Shown in pieces: positions 36,901-49,624 of a stretch of 64,000 nucleotides of DNA. The stretch's first letter is position 1; the number at the start of each line of letters is the position of its first letter. The position numbers and the translations under genes were made by a program. The notes beneath the pieces were generated by a model. That model was not told the DNA's origin and did not search any database. It saw only the letters and a list, made by a program, of their open reading frames with translations. Source of the DNA: Pithys albifrons albifrons (Eukaryota > Chordata > Aves > Passeriformes > Thamnophilidae); NCBI RefSeq assembly GCF_047495875.1, contig NC_092463.1, forward strand, positions 22,495,224 to 22,559,223, written 5' to 3'.

Positions 36901-38414
36901 GAAAACAGGCAACTTAAAAATGCATTAACCCAGTTTCCTCTAAAACAAAGTACAAAGGAAAATGGGGCAAAAAGAGCACCAACACAATGTTAATTATTGT
37001 CAAGATTTTAATCACACCCAAGCAAAGGATTTCAAAATGATTACTCTTCCTGCAAACACATCTTGATCGTAGTGCTTAGATAATATTTTTCTCACAACAT
37101 TGTTGGGTTCGTTTACCATACATCATCCTATTCTCACTTTTTATCTTAAATATATTTATTCCTTCTGAAGAGTAAATATCCTAGAAACAAAGTACAGTGG
37201 TTTTTTATGGCTGAAATAACTGCTGCAAGAGGGAAAAGAAAATTTTTCTTATCTATGGAAAAGTTTCAACAGCAGAGAGACTAACCCACCTATTTCTCTA
37301 AAAGGCAAATGACAGTAATAATCTCTACCCTTGAGAAATGCTTTCAGAAATTAATGCTCTTTAGAAACAAATCAAAGCAATAATCAAAAGACTTGTCTAA
37401 CTTTCTTTGCAAACTCCTTAGCATTCATTTCCCAGTATGGGGTTGGAAGTAAGATGGGGCTGTCTGCTCAAAAACATGTCTTATAACATGGCCTGCTTAG
37501 ATGGCTACAGATCAGTCAAGAATGCAGAAGACATCAATTCTTTGGGATTATTCAAGCCATGATGTCTCTCAGTGCTTTAAGTTAACACCAAAAAAAAAAG
37601 TTATGTTTTTGCTCATACTCATATTTCTCATAACCAACCAATTAGAAGAACTCTACACCCACAGAAGAACCATTGCCTATTTATAAGATCATAAATAAAC
37701 CCAGGTATTATAACCATGTTTAAGTCCAAATAATAATGGTTTAGCTACAACAGATTTTGCTGTAACTTGTCCAATATATCTGGGTTTTTTCCTTCTTTAT
37801 ATGTTGGATGAATTTAGACACAGACTATTTCTCCTATTCAAGTTATACAAACTTAAGTGAAACATAGGATAACATTTAAAATAGGAAAATGCCTTGCTTT
37901 ACCCAGTTTTCTCTCAAAACACTGTTGGAAATACTGGCTACACCTACAAATGTTAAAGTTATTCTGAGATGGGTAGCCTCCAGAGCTCAGGTTTAGGCAG
38001 GAAGAACTGAGAATTTCTAGAAGCATTTACCTCTGAACCTGTAATAACTAATAGCTTTGCATGGAAATACTCTGCTGAAGCAAGGAAACAGAGAAACTTT
38101 GTATCAGTCCATTCTCTAATCTCAAACCATATTGATTGCCATTCCTAGAGGCTGCAGCATCACTAGAGAGGATATACCTCAAACAGACAAAAAGTGAGGG
38201 CTTTCCCAACATGTTTTTTTTTTAAGATCTCATGAGCAACAAAGTTAGTTAAGATATCTTGGCTGCCTTCCAACCTAAGTAATTATCTCCTTTGAAGTTA
38301 AAATCAGATGGGAAATTTTTTTCATTCCTGTACTTAACTGCATAAGTTGAATTAGTGTGCTGTTAAATGACAAAACATTAGTTGCAAGCTAAATAAATCG
38401 TCCTGTCTACGTAA

Positions 38415-38460
38415 TTCTGAAAGCACTTTGGGATCCTTCAAGATGAAAGATGCTTAAGAA
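38415..38460 (+). repeat. Possible ancient amniote repeat tail
   Basis: 'gaaagcactttgggatcctt' followed by 'caagatgaaagatgctt' closely follows the old amniote tail 'aaagcgctttgagatcctt..gatgaaaggcgct' found on L3/CR1-like elements and related SINEs. Two adjacent blocks agree in the correct spacing, which makes this the better of the two such tails in the window. Confidence 0.42.
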
Positions 38461-41400
38461 CAATCATGGTATGTCCATTAAGGCATAGCTGCAACAAGTA
38501 CTACAATCTTTTCATTTATTCAATAATAAATTGATTTCTTCCCTGGAGCTGATTTTTCCCATGTGCCAGTCTCCAATTTTCTTCCTTGATGTAGCAGTAA
38601 AAGATTAAATTGCTTCTGGTGCTCAGCTCCCAGGTACACAAGTTCTCTAAGGATCAGACTTTACTACTTTATCATTTGGTTCAATGGTTGATCTTTCTAA
38701 CATCTGTTCAACTGGTGGAGACCTAAGACTGCGCTCCCCTAGTTCAGCTGTAGAAGTGACTTCTTATTTCTTTTAAGATCTCAGGGGTTTATGGAGCAGT
38801 TCTGAGGTTTCTGCTGGCCAAGTGAGGGTTAGTCTAATAGCTACGATACACTGATAAGTTGCTAACCAACATACAACAAAAAGAAATAGCATTATCACAC
38901 TCACTTTATTACAACACAACTGAGAACTCGAAGCATAATGGAATTCAAATACAGCAGTGGAAAGAATCCCCCCTCTTCTAATCTGTAAAATAGCAATCTC
39001 CTTCCCAATCCTTTTCTGCAAGCTTCATAATATGGTAGCTTTTCTGGGTTTTCTTTCCTCCCAGTCCTTAACCTCAGATTCCCAGAAATCGCCCTTTCAC
39101 AGGGAATATTGCTCACTTTGGGTGCAACAGGCATCAGCATGCGCTCCACCTTGCACAGGAGATGCACAGGGAACCAGGAGAGTCCTTCAGGAAGAGAGAG
39201 GCAGGTTCTGGGCACACCTTGTAGGCATGAAAGGAGTCGGTCATATTTATGTTAAACAAGGTGTTCTATTTTCCAATATAACCTGTTGTGCAGGCTGCGA
39301 AACACCTAAGAAAACCATGTATGTGAGATCAGTTGCCATGTGGAGCAGTGACCCATCACCTCCTGTAGAATGGACTGCACACTTCACTCAGATGCACCAG
39401 GGCTGTGCCCAGTCTCAGCAGTGCCACTCTGCTCTGCAAGCTTCTGGCGTGAAGGTCACTGAACAGCAGAAAAAGGAAGTTACACTGAGTACAAGAGAAT
39501 GACACTTGAAGCCCAAGACCAGCAATTAAAGATATGGGCAATTCAACAGTCATCAATACTACAACACAAGCATTGCTGCATGAAAGAGTAGTTGATGTTT
39601 TGGTTTTGGGTTGGGTTTCTCCCCCTACTACTCCCTTCTCTTACTGGTCTCATTCATCCTCTTATAACTCACTCAATACAGCATCCCTTTCCTTTAATAA
39701 AGCCCTCTCTGTGCATAAAAAGTTTTCCAGAGACAGCAAAACTGCTGGGCAGCTTGTATATGGAAGGCAACCACAATACTGCCCCTGCTTTTAAATGTAC
39801 AAAACACTTCAATTTCACAGAAAGCAGCAGTGCCACTTTTAGCCCTTGCAAAGCAAGCAAGCAAGCAGAAGCCATGGCCTAACCATTATGGCATGACCAA
39901 AGACCTGCTATGTTGATAAACTCTTTCTGCCCATTCACTCACAAATGGCAGGGGATCTGCTGGGGTGCTCCAAACAGATGGGTTGTGTTCCTACAGGGCA
40001 CACAGGTAAAATCATTTCTCCTGCTTTCCCAGTTCCCCAGTAGGCACTCACAAGGAGTCTTGCCTAAAAGGTATGACAGACTGGTTGGTGTCAGCACCCT
40101 TGAAATACCTGGCAGAACTCACTAACCCAAGTTGAGTCAATGTTTAGCCAAGCTGCACACACTTCACCATTTAAACTTCTCATCAGTTACTCCATCTGGT
40201 CCCCTAGGCAGTATAATGAAAGGCTCCCAACTTGAGTTTATTTCTCAGGTATTGCATTGGCATGATTCCTCATTCTGGGAAACACAAGGCTAGCACAGGA
40301 TGGTCACACCTATACAGCAGTCCCAGGTTTTGTTAGGCAAGGAAACCCAAGGACATACATTAGTGAGTACTGGGAAATCAGACTTCAGCAATAAAATACA
40401 ACATTGTCACTTAAAATATCTATTAGTAATAATCTAAAAGAGTTGGGGTGTGACTTATCCTGCTATCTGAATTTGATGCACAGGGTAAATTAGTTTTACT
40501 ACGGGAGGGGGAAAGAAGAGAGGCTAAATTATCACCTCTGACAGCTCCTGAATCATGTATTTTGGATGGTTGAGTTTCTAATGCTGCAGAGGGGGTCTAA
40601 ACACCTCATTCCTCAACATACAGCTTAAACTCACATAAATTTCTCCAGCTGGCTACCTTGAAAGTAGTATCCTACCACTGCATGCACTGGAATACAGTAG
40701 AGACCCCCAAATTATCTCTGAACACAGACTTCTGCATGGCACAGCATGACATCTTGTGGAGATACCAAACAGGGACTGGAAATAGATTGTTGCACTGCTG
40801 TAGCCTTCCACCTCGGCTAAATCTGCTTTGAACCCTATTGGGTTGGTTTTTTGGAAGGGCAGTGTTGCATGGATGTGGCATATATTGCCTTCAAGTCAAC
40901 AGCTAGTCCATTCATCACTCATTCCTCTATCTGACCCTTGCTTCTTGACAGGCATACACATTCACAGTCAACTAACAGTCTCAGCATCACCCCTTTGCAT
41001 CCTTTCATATGTGAACACTGGAGTAAACACTGTAAAATAAGAACACTCTGAGTAGTTCAGTGAAGCATTTTACACAGCTCCTAGACCCACTCAAGGAATT
41101 GACTTATTTGACCACTTATCCAATACTCTACCAGCCTCTTTGGCCTGATCCCATTGGTTTTGCTCGTTATTTCATCCCTGTTTCAAATAGATTAAGTGCC
41201 TGACTCCTGACTAACATAAGGGGTCTCACAGCTTGCAAAGGAGTTTTTAGTATTTAAATGTATATTGCTGTGCTCAGTTTCCTATTATTACATCTCACTA
41301 CATCCTTCCAAGCCTCCAGCAAATTCATTTAAACATCTTGTGCAGTATTTAGAATTTCCTTAAAGGTCTCACAAAAGACAGTCCCTTTCCTTGCCCACAG

Positions 41401-44400
41401 TATCTAGCAGCTTTATATCCTTTAGTGATCTGGCAGAAGGAAACCAATTCCTGGAGAATCCAATGCATACACTCTCTACTCATCTCTCTTCCTCCAGAAA
41501 AAGATGGCTCACTTGTAAACTTCTGGGCTGAAATCCACTGGAAAAGAGTCAAAACAGATTTTTCATTCTCGTGCCACTGTAAACAAAACCCTGGCAGTAC
41601 CACATAAAGGTCTCAGATGACTGAGCTAACGATTCTGCCTTCTTTCCAGAGACCATGCTACCAGGAGACACACAAAAAGGAAAAGGCAACACATTTTGTC
41701 TCTCAGCCAGGTGATAATAAACTTCATGCTATGAGAGGTTAAAATGAACAAAGTTGGGATAACCACAGAAGTGAACTTGCCATTCCAAACCTCCACACAA
41801 GCTCTCTGTAAAATTCAGATTTTGCCTAGCTGTACAGAGCTTTCACATCCTTGCTGCTCCAAGATGGAACAGCAGAGGAAGAATGTTCCTATGTTCCTCC
41901 TTGAAGCAGGCGCCTCTTCACATTAGCTGTAGCAGATTTTGGTCCCTATAGGAATACAGCTTCCTCCTTTCCCACTGGGAGGATTAACACTAGTGCTCTC
42001 TACAAGCAACTGCTTGTCTTGCAACTCTAAAATAAGCACCTTTGAGGTGCCTACAGGATACACATTGCCTCTGGTTCCCTGCACTCTTGTCAAGCTCTTG
42101 GGGCGATGCAAGCTGTCAGCCACACGATCCCACAGCAGAGGAGGGAGTGACACCAGTGCTCTCCATGGCGAGACCAGGCTTGCTGTAATGGCTTCTAAAA
42201 GCAGATTCCACTAGGCCCAGGGGAGGGCAGAGACTGGCACGTGCCTGTACATACACACACAGAGGATCCCTTATTCCTTTCAGCTTCTCCTGTGCAAGCT
42301 TACTGACCTCCTGCAGTATTAATGAATTCCTCTGTCACCTCCTTGCTCTGACATCTGCTCGGGAGAACGGATGAGTAAGCAGGTAATCCAATTGGGCAGG
42401 AGCAAAGCAATGAGCCAATTCTCCCACAAAACTGTGTTACCCTCCTGCTCTTTGAGGCACTGCCTGCCCCTACAGGTCCCGTACTCCAAGAAAAGCTTTC
42501 TGGTTTCCTGCCCTGAGGACGGCTAAAGAGACCTTCTCCACCTCCAGCTTATCTTATTGCTTCTGTAAGGCATAAAGACTGACTTGCCTCATTTCCAAGA
42601 TTTCAACATTGAGGAAGCAAAAATGAAACCCTGATTTGTCTATATCCCCTCCTCACTTTCTGTAAAGTAAGTTAGCATAAAGAATTGCTCCCTCCCCCCA
42701 CAGAAAATCAGATCAGACAGATCAAGAAAGCTTCTGGACAAAAGAAACAAATCCAATCCAAATCAAACACTTGCAATAAAACAAGTTCTCAAGTAGCCTT
42801 CAGAAAGTTAAAATGGGCAGGAGTACTATACAGTTGGGAATTAAGAACTGAAAATGTCCATAAGGTTAATCCAGGTCATATCAGAGCTAGAGCAAGATCA
42901 GCCCATACAAGTTGCCAACCAGCACTTTTCTCTAGGCTTGATTTTAAGGGCATCAAACAACTGAACTTTTATCAGTTCCCTTCCAATACACATTTAGATT
43001 TAATAAGTATAAATATTAAGACAATTCTTGCTGACGGTCAGATGAATCCTTTTTTGTCCAAACACACCTGTTACCCAATATTTCACTTTCAGTTGCACCA
43101 AAAAAAAAAATCTTCTTCACAGGTTTATGCATGCTTAGGATGCCTGTTTACCCTTCCCCGTTTTACAGTCTTTCAGGGGAGCATCTTATCATAGGAAGGG
43201 CAGACATCACCCCTCCCACCTCTGCCATCTCCCATTCATACTTTAACCCTAAAGGATATGCTAAAAATCAAGGAAAAAGCAAGAAAGCAGACAGGGTTTT
43301 TTTTGTTTACTATGGGAATGTGTTTATATCTGCTTGTCTCAAAATAGCATCTGACAAGAGTGAATCACCTGAGTTCTGAAAAACTCAAGAAATAAGCAAG
43401 GAAATCTATAGCTGCCTTCCTCAATCTCACTCCCTGCCTGCCTTCTTATTGACTTCTGTTGCCTGTATCGACCATTTGTAGCTACCTGTCTGCTTTCTCT
43501 TCTATTAAGGTAGCTAGCAATAAAACAAGAGGAGTGGGGTAAAGGGGAAGCACTGAATTACTGTGGGGACCTCCAGCACTGCCCCTTGCTGGGAGGGATA
43601 AAAAGGGGCCAATGACAAGATTTTTGTGCTGTGTTTCCTCCTTTCATAAGAAGCCACTGAGCTAACTCAATATGAATAAAAATTATAGAAGAGGTTTTAC
43701 TTGATTTATGTAATTGCCTAAAACATCACAAAATACCTTCAACAGTGCAACTCTGGGGAAAGGAGAGGAAAAAAGGAAGAAATATACACCCAGAAAATGA
43801 AGAAAAGTTCAAGTGTTGAAACTGATGCCCTCCCTAATCCTGAAAGGAAGGACACAACATTGCATAGCCTGTGTACCCAGGATACAACTATCCTCCAGCA
43901 GATGGCTATGGAGCAAAGACAACATCTATCTGCAGAGCAGATTAATCTTAATTCTTCCATTAACTTACACTTTCAACAACTTTCTCTCCACTACTTTTCT
44001 TGCTCCAATCTTCCCTCTATTCCCCTCATCTAAAAACACTATCTACTTACACTCTTTTACACAACTAAACAAGCCAAACCAGAGATGAGGTACTAGTTGC
44101 ATTTTTATGAAAAGGGAGTCCAAGGACTGAAATCAAGTAATAAGCCAAAATATGTTGGAAGGGCTATACCCATGTAACTCCAAACCATAAAAGGACTAGG
44201 TTTAATTTGGCTCTCATTTCTTTTCAAGTCAAAGAGAAAAGATTATATGTATAATTCACCAAGCATCTGACTTCTTTACCTCTATCCTTTTTCTTCTCCT
44301 AACACTTTCCATTTTCTGTTGCTTTCAACTTCCCTCCTTGTGGACAATCCTTTGCTGTTAAAAAGCTGTACCTGATCTGAGAAGAAAAAAAAGGGGAAAG

Positions 44401-44406
44401 CACCAT

Positions 44407-44426
44407 CGTGTGTGTGTGTATATATA
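44407..44426 (+). repeat. GT/TA dinucleotide microsatellite
   Basis: A pure GT run (six units) passes into TATATA just upstream of a CR1 3' end. Short microsatellites next to retrotransposon boundaries are common. Confidence 0.8.
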
Positions 44427-44430
44427 GCTT

Positions 44431-44496
44431 AGCAGTTGGACTGAATGATCTTCAAGGTCTTTTCCAATCTAAAAGAAAAATCTATGAGTCTATAGA
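44431..44496 (+). repeat. CR1 retrotransposon 3' end
   Basis: 'agcagttggactgaatgatc' and 'ttcaaggtcttttccaatct', followed by a tail of 'tctatgagtctatag'. This is the terminal ~65 bp of a sense CR1, with the usual short tail repeats. Everything further 5' is absent or too diverged. Confidence 0.82.
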
Positions 44497-47480
44497 TGTG
44501 TATTTTATATACATACACATCTTTCTCTACACAAGGGCATAGATGAAAACCCATGATGCTTGAGAAATAATCAAGAAATGACTATGCATTTATATGCACA
44601 AACAGACAGCCCTAGTCCCTTACTGGGGCACACAGCACTTCCACCCCTCTGTATGCCTATGAGTTGGTGGAAAGCAAAACAGATGAAGAAGGCTGCTCAC
44701 CCTGGCCACAGCCCAGCACAAAGTCAGCAAGTGCCTCATGATTACATCCATACCTGAAAGCTGGAAGGCATCTCTAGGTTTACAGTTTAAATGTCCACAA
44801 GAAATAAGTAGGAAAAAAATCAGAGTAAATGTTAGAAATTATTTAAAAAGGGTCTCTGACAAAACAGAGAATATCAATATGCCACTGAATATATTTTTAA
44901 AGGAAAAAAAAAGATGAAACACAAACACCGAGTAATAATACAGAACTGTTTGATCACAAAAAAGTTTTAAATTCAACCACTGTAGAGCTACAAAAGAAAA
45001 ACAACCAAAGTACCATAATGTTAAATTTGTTCAAAATTCTTAAGAGACAGAAGGAAGGTTATAAGTAAAATTTCTCAGAGCACCTGCCTGCAACCCATTC
45101 AAAGTCTTCTAAAACTTTCAAGTTTAAAATATCTTGTTTGCAAGTCGTCATGTCTGATATACACAAAAATCCTCAAGAAGGCTTCAGATACCTGTAGTTT
45201 GTTCCTTATTTGACAATATGAGTCTGTATGTTACCTTTTTATTATGGAGGATTTTTTTAAAGCCATATATATTTAAGTTACATGCCAAGCACACAGATTT
45301 TTTCAATACCACAATGGTCCTTTATTTAACTTCATTTTGTCTTTTAAGGAGATTCATTTTAGAATGGAAGTGGGGAGCTTTGGTTGTAATTGCAGGACTT
45401 GGACCATGTAAAGCTTTACTTATCTGGGTAACAAAACGAACAGGTTCCAGATCTTCCACAAAACAGAGCTACGTAAGTTGGGGGTTTCTGTGTCACTTAC
45501 AACTAGTTTTTCTACAAAACAAAAAAACAAACAAACAAAAAAATTAAAAATAACTTTCAAAATAAGCATACCTTTGCTACAGAAAGACCTATTGGAACAG
45601 GAAGTCATCCTACAGAATACTGTGGAAATTCCATTGCTTGACAACCTGACACAGAATTGGCAAGCCCACATGCAAACTAGGCATAACTGGGTGAACGGCA
45701 AGCTCAGACTTACTTCGTGTCTTCTGTTTGTATCTACAGCAATAGAAAGCATCTGTCTTCCCCCAGGCAGCATAGGAGAGGGAGAAATTTTTTTTGCATA
45801 GAGAACCACCTTGTGCAATACACTGTGGTCAGATTAAGTCAATAAGTCACACTAACACCAAGAAAAAAAATCAGATGTGTGGTTACTTTTTCCTGCAAAT
45901 ACCTTGATTCCAAATGTTGCTAAAAGAAGTTGAAAGCCAAGACATGGGGGAGGATGGGAAAAAGAAAAAAACACACAGAATTTATTGTTTGGTACACTGG
46001 CACACACTTGCACTTATCCAGTCCTCCAGAATTCATCAAATCCATCTAAAGCCAAAACAGGGCATCAGTCTCATCTTGCTCACTAAATTCTTTAGTCTGC
46101 ATCTCTTTGGCTGTGCAACTACAGCACATCCAAAGTGCCTCCCTGCAGCCTCCACAACCCAGAGGCACTATTTAATAATACTGGTTATACCTATCAGCAA
46201 GACAATTGTTTAACAGAAACCTTAGTCCTAGGATCTTCTCACCTGTATGGAAGCTTGAGACAAGAAGATTATTCTAAGTTACATGGAGGGAAAACAAATG
46301 TAATTGAAGCAAAAAATGCAGTTCCTCATTTTTTTATGTGAGTGCAACAGCCGTTAGACTGATCCCAGAGCTTGGACAGGTTAAGACTAGTACTTTGGAA
46401 AAGGGACTACCAGTGAGAGGCATTCAGCAGCACCCAAAGAGGTGGCCAAACCAGCAGACAAACTGGTTGTGAACGTCACTTGTCCATCACCAGTAAGAAA
46501 GGGATTCACATCCTAACCAACATCAAAAGAAAGAAGCTCTGTTCTTTCCATCACAAAGTCAAAGACAAGAGAAGCATGGCCACGTCTCCAACCAAATATC
46601 ACACCCCACTGCTGGATTCACCCTATGGGTGTCAGTTTTATTTCCAATTCCCATTTTCTGCTCCTAATGGATTATTCTCTGGTTATGTACAGTCGAGCTT
46701 TTATCAAGGTCTGATACCCTCAGCAGCACTTGCAATATTAAACAAAATTTCTACTAAAACATCCGGATCATAACAAAATAATTTTAATTCTCCTGTTCTA
46801 GCACTACATTATTGTTAAATAAACCCTCAGGAGCATGAGGGACACAGCAGAACCAACACAGTGGGCAGACAAGCCAGATGCAGCAAGGCAGCACAACCTT
46901 AGCACTCCTTTACTACAGCATTCTCATCCTTAATATTTTCTTTGTGTCTGGAATACATCTGACTCACTGACACATGCAAAATAAGACCAGGAAATATTCC
47001 TGTAGGACCGGAGCTAAGTTTCTTTCCCCAACAATCCCATCAATGCAGCTGGAAATGGCATTTATTGGTGAAGCTGAACAGAGGGAAAAAATAGGCAGGC
47101 AAATTATCTGATAGAAGTCCTGTCTGGATTATGAAACAAATGCCCAAATTCAACACAATCTGAAACCATTTTTTAAGTTAAAAATGTTCACCCTATCCCT
47201 AATGTTTTAGCTTGTCCAAAAAATGAACCAAAGAAAAAAAAAATCCAGGGTTCATGCAGCATTTGGAGAACTAGACAGATAATATACTGTATGGCTAAGT
47301 ATTCTTAACGTAAAACATTTCAGGATATTCAGACACTCAGCCCACTAAGCTGGTCTTCAGACCTTGTAAGACAAACCAAAATTCAAATTGTCTCCATTTG
47401 TAAAATATTTTTATTACAAAGTTGCATAATAGGAAGTACCAGATCAGTGAAGCAACAAGTGTAAGAAACCTATAACACTG
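44497..47480. other. Unique non-coding sequence
   Basis: No recognisable gene. A 109-codon plus open stretch (45218-45547) with a hydrophobic patch (WGALVVIAGLG) passes a donor-like GTAAGT at 45471-45476, but there is no convincing acceptor and I do not recognise the peptide. An imperfect CAAA repeat lies at 45516-45550. Confidence 0.6.
45516..45550 (+). repeat. (CAAA)n-like A-rich repeat
   Basis: Tandem CAAA units interrupted by longer A runs, continuing into AAATTAAAAA. Low-complexity sequence. Confidence 0.85.
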
Positions 47481-47489
47481 AGAATAGCA

Positions 47490-47850
47490 ATACTGACTGC
47501 AAAAATTTACTCATAATATGCTGTGCTTTTTATTGCTAAAGCAGGGAACAACTCTCAGACCACTGCATAATAGGTCAGAATAGATATGTGCTTGCTAATC
47601 TTGGCTGCCAGATTATTGTGATACAGCACGAAGTACAGTACCTAAACACTTTTCTTCTCTAATAAGATCCAAGCCCAAAGCAGAATCAAGTTAATGACGG
47701 TAATGGGCACTGAATTACATTCACTTTACCAATAAACAAAATGGTCTTAATCAGCTCTTGCCTTGGTTTTCACAATACTTGATTGCATTATGGTTTAAGC
47801 TATGCAAATTGAAATATATTTATTTCTAAAAGAAATCAAATAAAAATTCA
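47490..47850. promoter_or_regulatory. Enhancer-like block with octamer and homeodomain motifs
   Basis: Repeat-free AT-rich sequence contains a perfect POU octamer ATGCAAAT at 47802-47809, GATTATTGTGATAC, CAAGTTAATGACGG, GGCACTGAATTACATTC and TGATTGCATTATGG. The texture matches conserved developmental enhancers. There is no gene nearby to link it to. The call is an inference from motif content. Confidence 0.3.
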
Positions 47851-48702
47851 GAGGAATTATACTTCCCTTTAAAGTTCAGAACAAAATCTAAAACTTCTAG
47901 AAAACTTCAAAATAAACACACTGCTTCTGAGGATAGAAAACTCTCAATTTCACTGCACTAAAAATGTGATTTAATATGTCACAGAAGTTTTGAGAAGAAA
48001 TTAATTTCTTTCGAATATTAAAAAATAAAGAGAGACTACACCTACAGATGACAAAATAGCTGTTCTGTGCTATAAAGTCCACTCTTTTGTGCTGTCCAAA
48101 TATTTTCCTTGTGTCATGAACTTCTGAACTGACACTAAGCAGGTCCATCAACGAAACTGAGAGAGAGCCAAGTATGCTTTGGCAGCTGATGATAGCATCT
48201 GTTGGCAGTGAGGAGACGGGGAGGCAACCTCAGATTGTGGGACATGCTCCTTTGCAGCAGCTCTTTCTGCTACAGTGGTCAGCAGTGGGACGGCCAGCAG
48301 TGCTGGCCTAAAATAAATCATGTTATGTTCCACCACTGGTCACATGAGTCAGGCAGCTCTATTCTTCCAAGAATGGCCCCTTTAGCCACGCTACAGACAC
48401 AGGCAGCCGTAATTTAGTTGGTTCTTTCTAGACAGTGTTTGTAAGGTGAGCATCTCTAAGAGATGTAGAAAAACCATCAGCCTAATTTTCAGCTGGTGAA
48501 ATCAAGACAGACTGGGTTAAAACAATGCACATAAGATTAGGAGCAAGGCAGTTTTTCTAATCCAAAAGCAAAAATTCTGCATTCTAGGTATGAGAGACAC
48601 AACATCTAGACTGCTGTTCTTCTAAGATGTTCTACCTCTCCACAGGGGTAGTGGTAGCCACCCTTCCAACTCAGGGGCCAGCCTATGAAGCTTTCAGCCT
48701 GG

Positions 48703-48724
48703 TCCAGCCATCAGGATGGCTGGA
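48703..48724. repeat. Perfect 10-bp inverted repeat
   Basis: TCCAGCCATC and GATGGCTGGA are separated by AG. The stem is short and strong and could extrude as a hairpin, but it is too small for a microRNA precursor. Confidence 0.85.
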
Positions 48725-49610
48725 GGTTCCCCTCTCAGGCTCTAAACTCAAATCAGCATAATTTCACAGTGGGATTAAATCTAAATGTCACTAAAATTTA
48801 GGCAGTCACATTTTCCCCAGTTAGGCAGGATAGGGAGACAAGGGTTGCCACAAATGAGGTGGTTTTCCTCTAGCAGAGAGCCACTTCCATCTGAGCACAG
48901 AACATATACACTCCATTTCCTAGGTTTACATAAGCTGTGGGCTGCTAGGAATCTAATAGCTGTATGGTTTCTGTTTTGTTTGCTATTAATGCTGATGAAA
49001 TTTTCTGGTCATGGCTCAAAGTTCTTTAAAAGCGTGTGAAGTTAAATATGGCATGGTCTCAGTGTGTTGTTATGGCAACTGGAATATTCAAAGTTACCAG
49101 AAACGAAATATTTGTTAGCTTAGAGTGCTATTATTTTTGACCAGAATGTGAGTGTGTTCTCTCCAACTCAATTTTTCTTTTTGATCCCAAAATGACCAAG
49201 ACAGAGAGGAGGATGGAGAAAGACTTGTCTACACACTTTATCACAAGGAATTGTACCACTCTTCCATATCCAAGAACAATTATGGAAGGGTTATAGACAT
49301 ACAAAATCCATCAACATTTCCAACATCTATTGGTCACAAGACCTCTCAGAATAATGTAGACAGATCAAAACACACGTAGCAGCCAAAGCAAAGTAAAAGG
49401 AGTTGGGATTTCTGCACTCTGTTCCAAACCCTGCCATGGTTGGTTAGGACAGTAGGCAAGCTAAGTGCCATATTTAAATTCTTACTGTTATCAAAATGGC
49501 TTAATTTTGTATTTCTGATTTGAACCACATGAGCCCTGAATCTCAGCAGTACTAACTATTGACACAATCCAGCAACTGAGACTGGAGGTGTGATTGCTTG
49601 GTCGCTGCAC

Positions 49611-49624
49611 AAAAAAAAAAAAAA
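49611..49624 (+). repeat. Poly(A) run, 14 nt
   Basis: Fourteen consecutive A residues between cgctgcac and ggaccc. No SINE or retrocopy body recognisable upstream. Confidence 0.88.

Larger units (their letters stand above)
27767..44430. other. Unique non-coding sequence, about 16.7 kb
   Basis: No gene, RNA gene or sizeable repeat recognised. Open stretches reach 181 codons (38957-39502 plus) and 169 codons (42685-43194 plus), but their translations lack domains, signal peptides or repeated residues, and overlap with opposite-strand open stretches. Small items: C-rich patch 31527-31566, A13 run 33240-33252, T/C tract 33944-33972, G9 run near 35371, and a possible old repeat tail at 38415-38460. 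One exon-like 48-nt segment with both splice words lies at 30048-30095 (see findings). Confidence 0.6.

Noticed and set aside
38957..39502. 181-codon open stretch on plus
   Set aside because: No recognisable protein features. The minus strand is also open over part of the same region, and there are no promoter, splice or poly(A) signals around it.
42685..43194. 169-codon open stretch on plus
   Set aside because: Lysine/asparagine-rich at the start because of A-rich DNA, then unpatterned. No domain or exon boundaries.
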